Positions 5,091 to 6,101 of a DNA stretch of 6,101 bases are shown piece by piece. This stretch comes from Acidobacteriaceae bacterium. GTDB taxonomy: Bacteria; Acidobacteriota; Terriglobia; Terriglobales; Acidobacteriaceae. The stretch spans positions 2,749 through 8,849 of the forward strand of contig PMCH01000354.1 of the NCBI GenBank assembly GCA_003154055.1, read 5' to 3'. The notes below the pieces were generated by a model, which saw nothing but the letters and a program-made list of their open reading frames with translations, was not told the origin of the DNA and made no database searches. The position numbers were made by a program, and so were the translations under genes. Positions within the stretch are counted from its first letter, which is position 1. Each line of letters starts with the position of its first letter.

Positions 5091-6061
5091 AGCGAGAGAA
5101 TTGCCCGCTTTGTGAACACCCGAATCATCTCCCGGCGGTATTCGGGCGTCAAGGCCGAGGTGGTCAACGGCTTGGCGGTTTTGGCGGCCAGATCGCCAGC
5201 GGCTTCTGCCAGTTCTTCGGTCAGCCTCTTCCCTTCCAGGAGTTCGGTTACGCCTCTCACCAACAGGGGCGCGGGATTGACGGCGGTAATTCCGATGCGC
5301 GCGTCGGCAATATGGCCGTTCAAACGCTTCATAACTACCGCGACTCCGGCGAGCGGGTAGTCGATGGAGCCGCGCACGCGCAGCTTGCGGTACACGCCGC
5401 GGTATCCGGCGGAGGATGCGGGGAGGAAAACGCGCGTAACCAGTTCGTTCGGCTGGAGGTGGCGATAGTCTTCTCCGTTGCCGGTGTAGAAGTCGGAGAG
5501 CTTCCCGCGGCGGACTCCGCAGGCGCTGGCGATTTCGATCTCGGCGTTCAGACAGAGCAGCGCGGGCGGTGTGTCGCCGGAGAACGTTGCCCAACACTTC
5601 GAGCCCCCCGGCGCAACGTGGCAGAGGTCGCCGTCCTTCTTGATGCAAAATCCACAGGACTTCCGCCAGCCAAGCGACTGGTTGTACCAGAGGCAGCGCG
5701 TGTCGAGACAGATGTTGCCGCCGACGGTGCCCATATTGCGAAGGATCGGTGACGCGACCGTTGCTGCCGCTTCGGGAATCACCGGGTAACGCTGCCGCAG
5801 AAATGTCGACTGTTCGAGTTCGGTGAGTGGGGTGAGCGCGCCGATCTCTGCGCTGCCATCCGGCTGCGGGCGAATGCCTTTGAGCTCCGCGATCCGGTGG
5901 ATATCAAGCAGGTAGGGCGCGTCAAACAACTTCTGCCGCATTGAAGGGAGCAGGTCGGTGCCGCCAGCGACGATGCGGATGCTGCCGGCGTGCTGCGCCA
6001 GGAGTCCGACTGCATCGGCGACGCTGCGCGGGCGCAGGAGTTTGAAATCGGGGAGACTCAA
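5075..6061 (-). CDS. hcrB: FAD-binding subunit of a xanthine-oxidase-family enzyme, 4-hydroxybenzoyl-CoA reductase beta type
   Basis: This subunit carries electrons between Fe-S centres and the molybdenum subunit. The flavin motifs VAGGTDLLP (31-39) and MGTVGGNIC (110-118) place it in the molybdenum hydroxylase FAD subunit family. Between residues 118 and 160 it has the extra insert CLDTRCLWYNQ ... FCIKKDGDLCHVAPGGSKC. Cys123, Cys139, Cys147 and Cys156 fall one residue from Cys122/138/146/155, which bind the extra [4Fe-4S] cluster of Thauera HcrB, an enzyme that removes the phenolic OH of 4-hydroxybenzoyl-CoA. The 328-residue length matches that subunit (about 324). Start is TTG 6059-6061, chosen because GGGAGG lies six bases upstream and SLPDFKLLRP is the usual family N-terminus. 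The TTG overlaps the upstream ORF's TGA. The last residues (LTTNN) come from the heptamer repeat. The substrate may differ from 4-hydroxybenzoyl-CoA; the molybdenum subunit is not in view. Confidence 0.88.
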   Translation of the reverse strand: MSLPDFKLLRPRSVADAVGLLAQHAGSIRIVAGGTDLLPSMRQKLFDAPYLLDIHRIAELKGIRPQPDGSAEIGALTPLTELEQSTFLRQRYPVIPEAAATVASPILRNMGTVGGNICLDTRCLWYNQSLGWRKSCGFCIKKDGDLCHVAPGGSKCWATFSGDTPPALLCLNAEIEIASACGVRRGKLSDFYTGNGEDYRHLQPNELVTRVFLPASSAGYRGVYRKLRVRGSIDYPLAGVAVVMKRLNGHIADARIGITAVNPAPLLVRGVTELLEGKRLTEELAEAAGDLAAKTAKPLTTSALTPEYRREMIRVFTKRAILSLTTNN

Positions 6062-6101
6062 TCCGCGCCTCCCGGCTGTGCGGGTTGGCGTGCCGGATCG
6101 A
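6058..6101 (-). CDS. C-terminal tail of an unidentified upstream ORF in the same operon (partial)
   Basis: A minus-strand frame enters from the right edge and ends ...DPARQPAQPGGAD before TGA at 6058-6060, overlapping the TTG start of the FAD subunit in the four bases TTGA. This stop/start overlap, with the ribosome-binding site GGGAGG lying inside the ORF, is typical of translationally coupled operon genes. Only about 13 codons are visible, so neither the reality of the gene nor its product can be proved. By context, the molybdopterin-binding subunit or the [2Fe-2S] subunit of the same enzyme is the natural expectation. Confidence 0.4.
   Translation of the reverse strand, partial: DPARQPAQPGGAD

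Noticed and set aside
5312..5752. Plus-strand open frame of 146 codons antisense to the FAD subunit gene
   Set aside because: It is a composition shadow of the conserved FAD and Fe-S insert region on the minus strand, without motifs of its own.

Overview
The window looks like bacterial chromosome of moderately high GC. The style of the genes and of the intergenic repeats suggests Acidobacteriota (Terriglobia-like). This is an inference from three things: the citrate synthase and S46 peptidase resemble what I know from that phylum, a dispersed 'TGTCATTCCGAGC...GGAATCCCT' element is present, and so is a 'CCACAG...CACAGAG / CTCTGTG' element. No marker gene in the window settles the taxonomy.

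Layout. Positions 1-446 (minus) hold the first 148 residues of a NifS/IscS-type cysteine desulfurase; the rest runs off the left edge. A 134-bp gap with a small inverted repeat separates it from a complete citrate synthase (581-1723, minus). A 200-bp divergent promoter region (1724-1923) follows, with two back-to-back sigma70-like promoters arranged around a dyad. It drives citrate synthase leftwards and an exported S46 dipeptidyl-peptidase (1924-4005, plus) rightwards. Positions 4006-4215 lie between convergent genes and carry two repeat-like, hairpin-forming elements but no gene.

The right third is a minus-strand operon entering from the right edge. It contains the tail of an unidentified ORF (6058-6101), then a molybdenum-hydroxylase FAD subunit (5075-6061), then an amidohydrolase-2 family protein (4216-5058). 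The FAD subunit carries the four-cysteine insert that marks the beta subunit of 4-hydroxybenzoyl-CoA reductase. Both complete genes of this operon appear to start with TTG. The first overlaps the upstream ORF by four bases. A run of four AGTAGTC-like heptamers sits on the junction of the two genes, supplying the last codons of one and the leader of the other.

How the genes fit together: the left and middle genes are housekeeping or nutrient-acquisition functions (sulfur mobilisation for Fe-S clusters, TCA entry, periplasmic peptide trimming) with separate promoters. The right operon probably belongs to aromatic-CoA (or another aromatic/heterocyclic substrate) metabolism, with the amidohydrolase as an associated hydrolase or decarboxylase of unknown substrate. 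No mobile-element gene, CRISPR array, tRNA or rRNA was seen.
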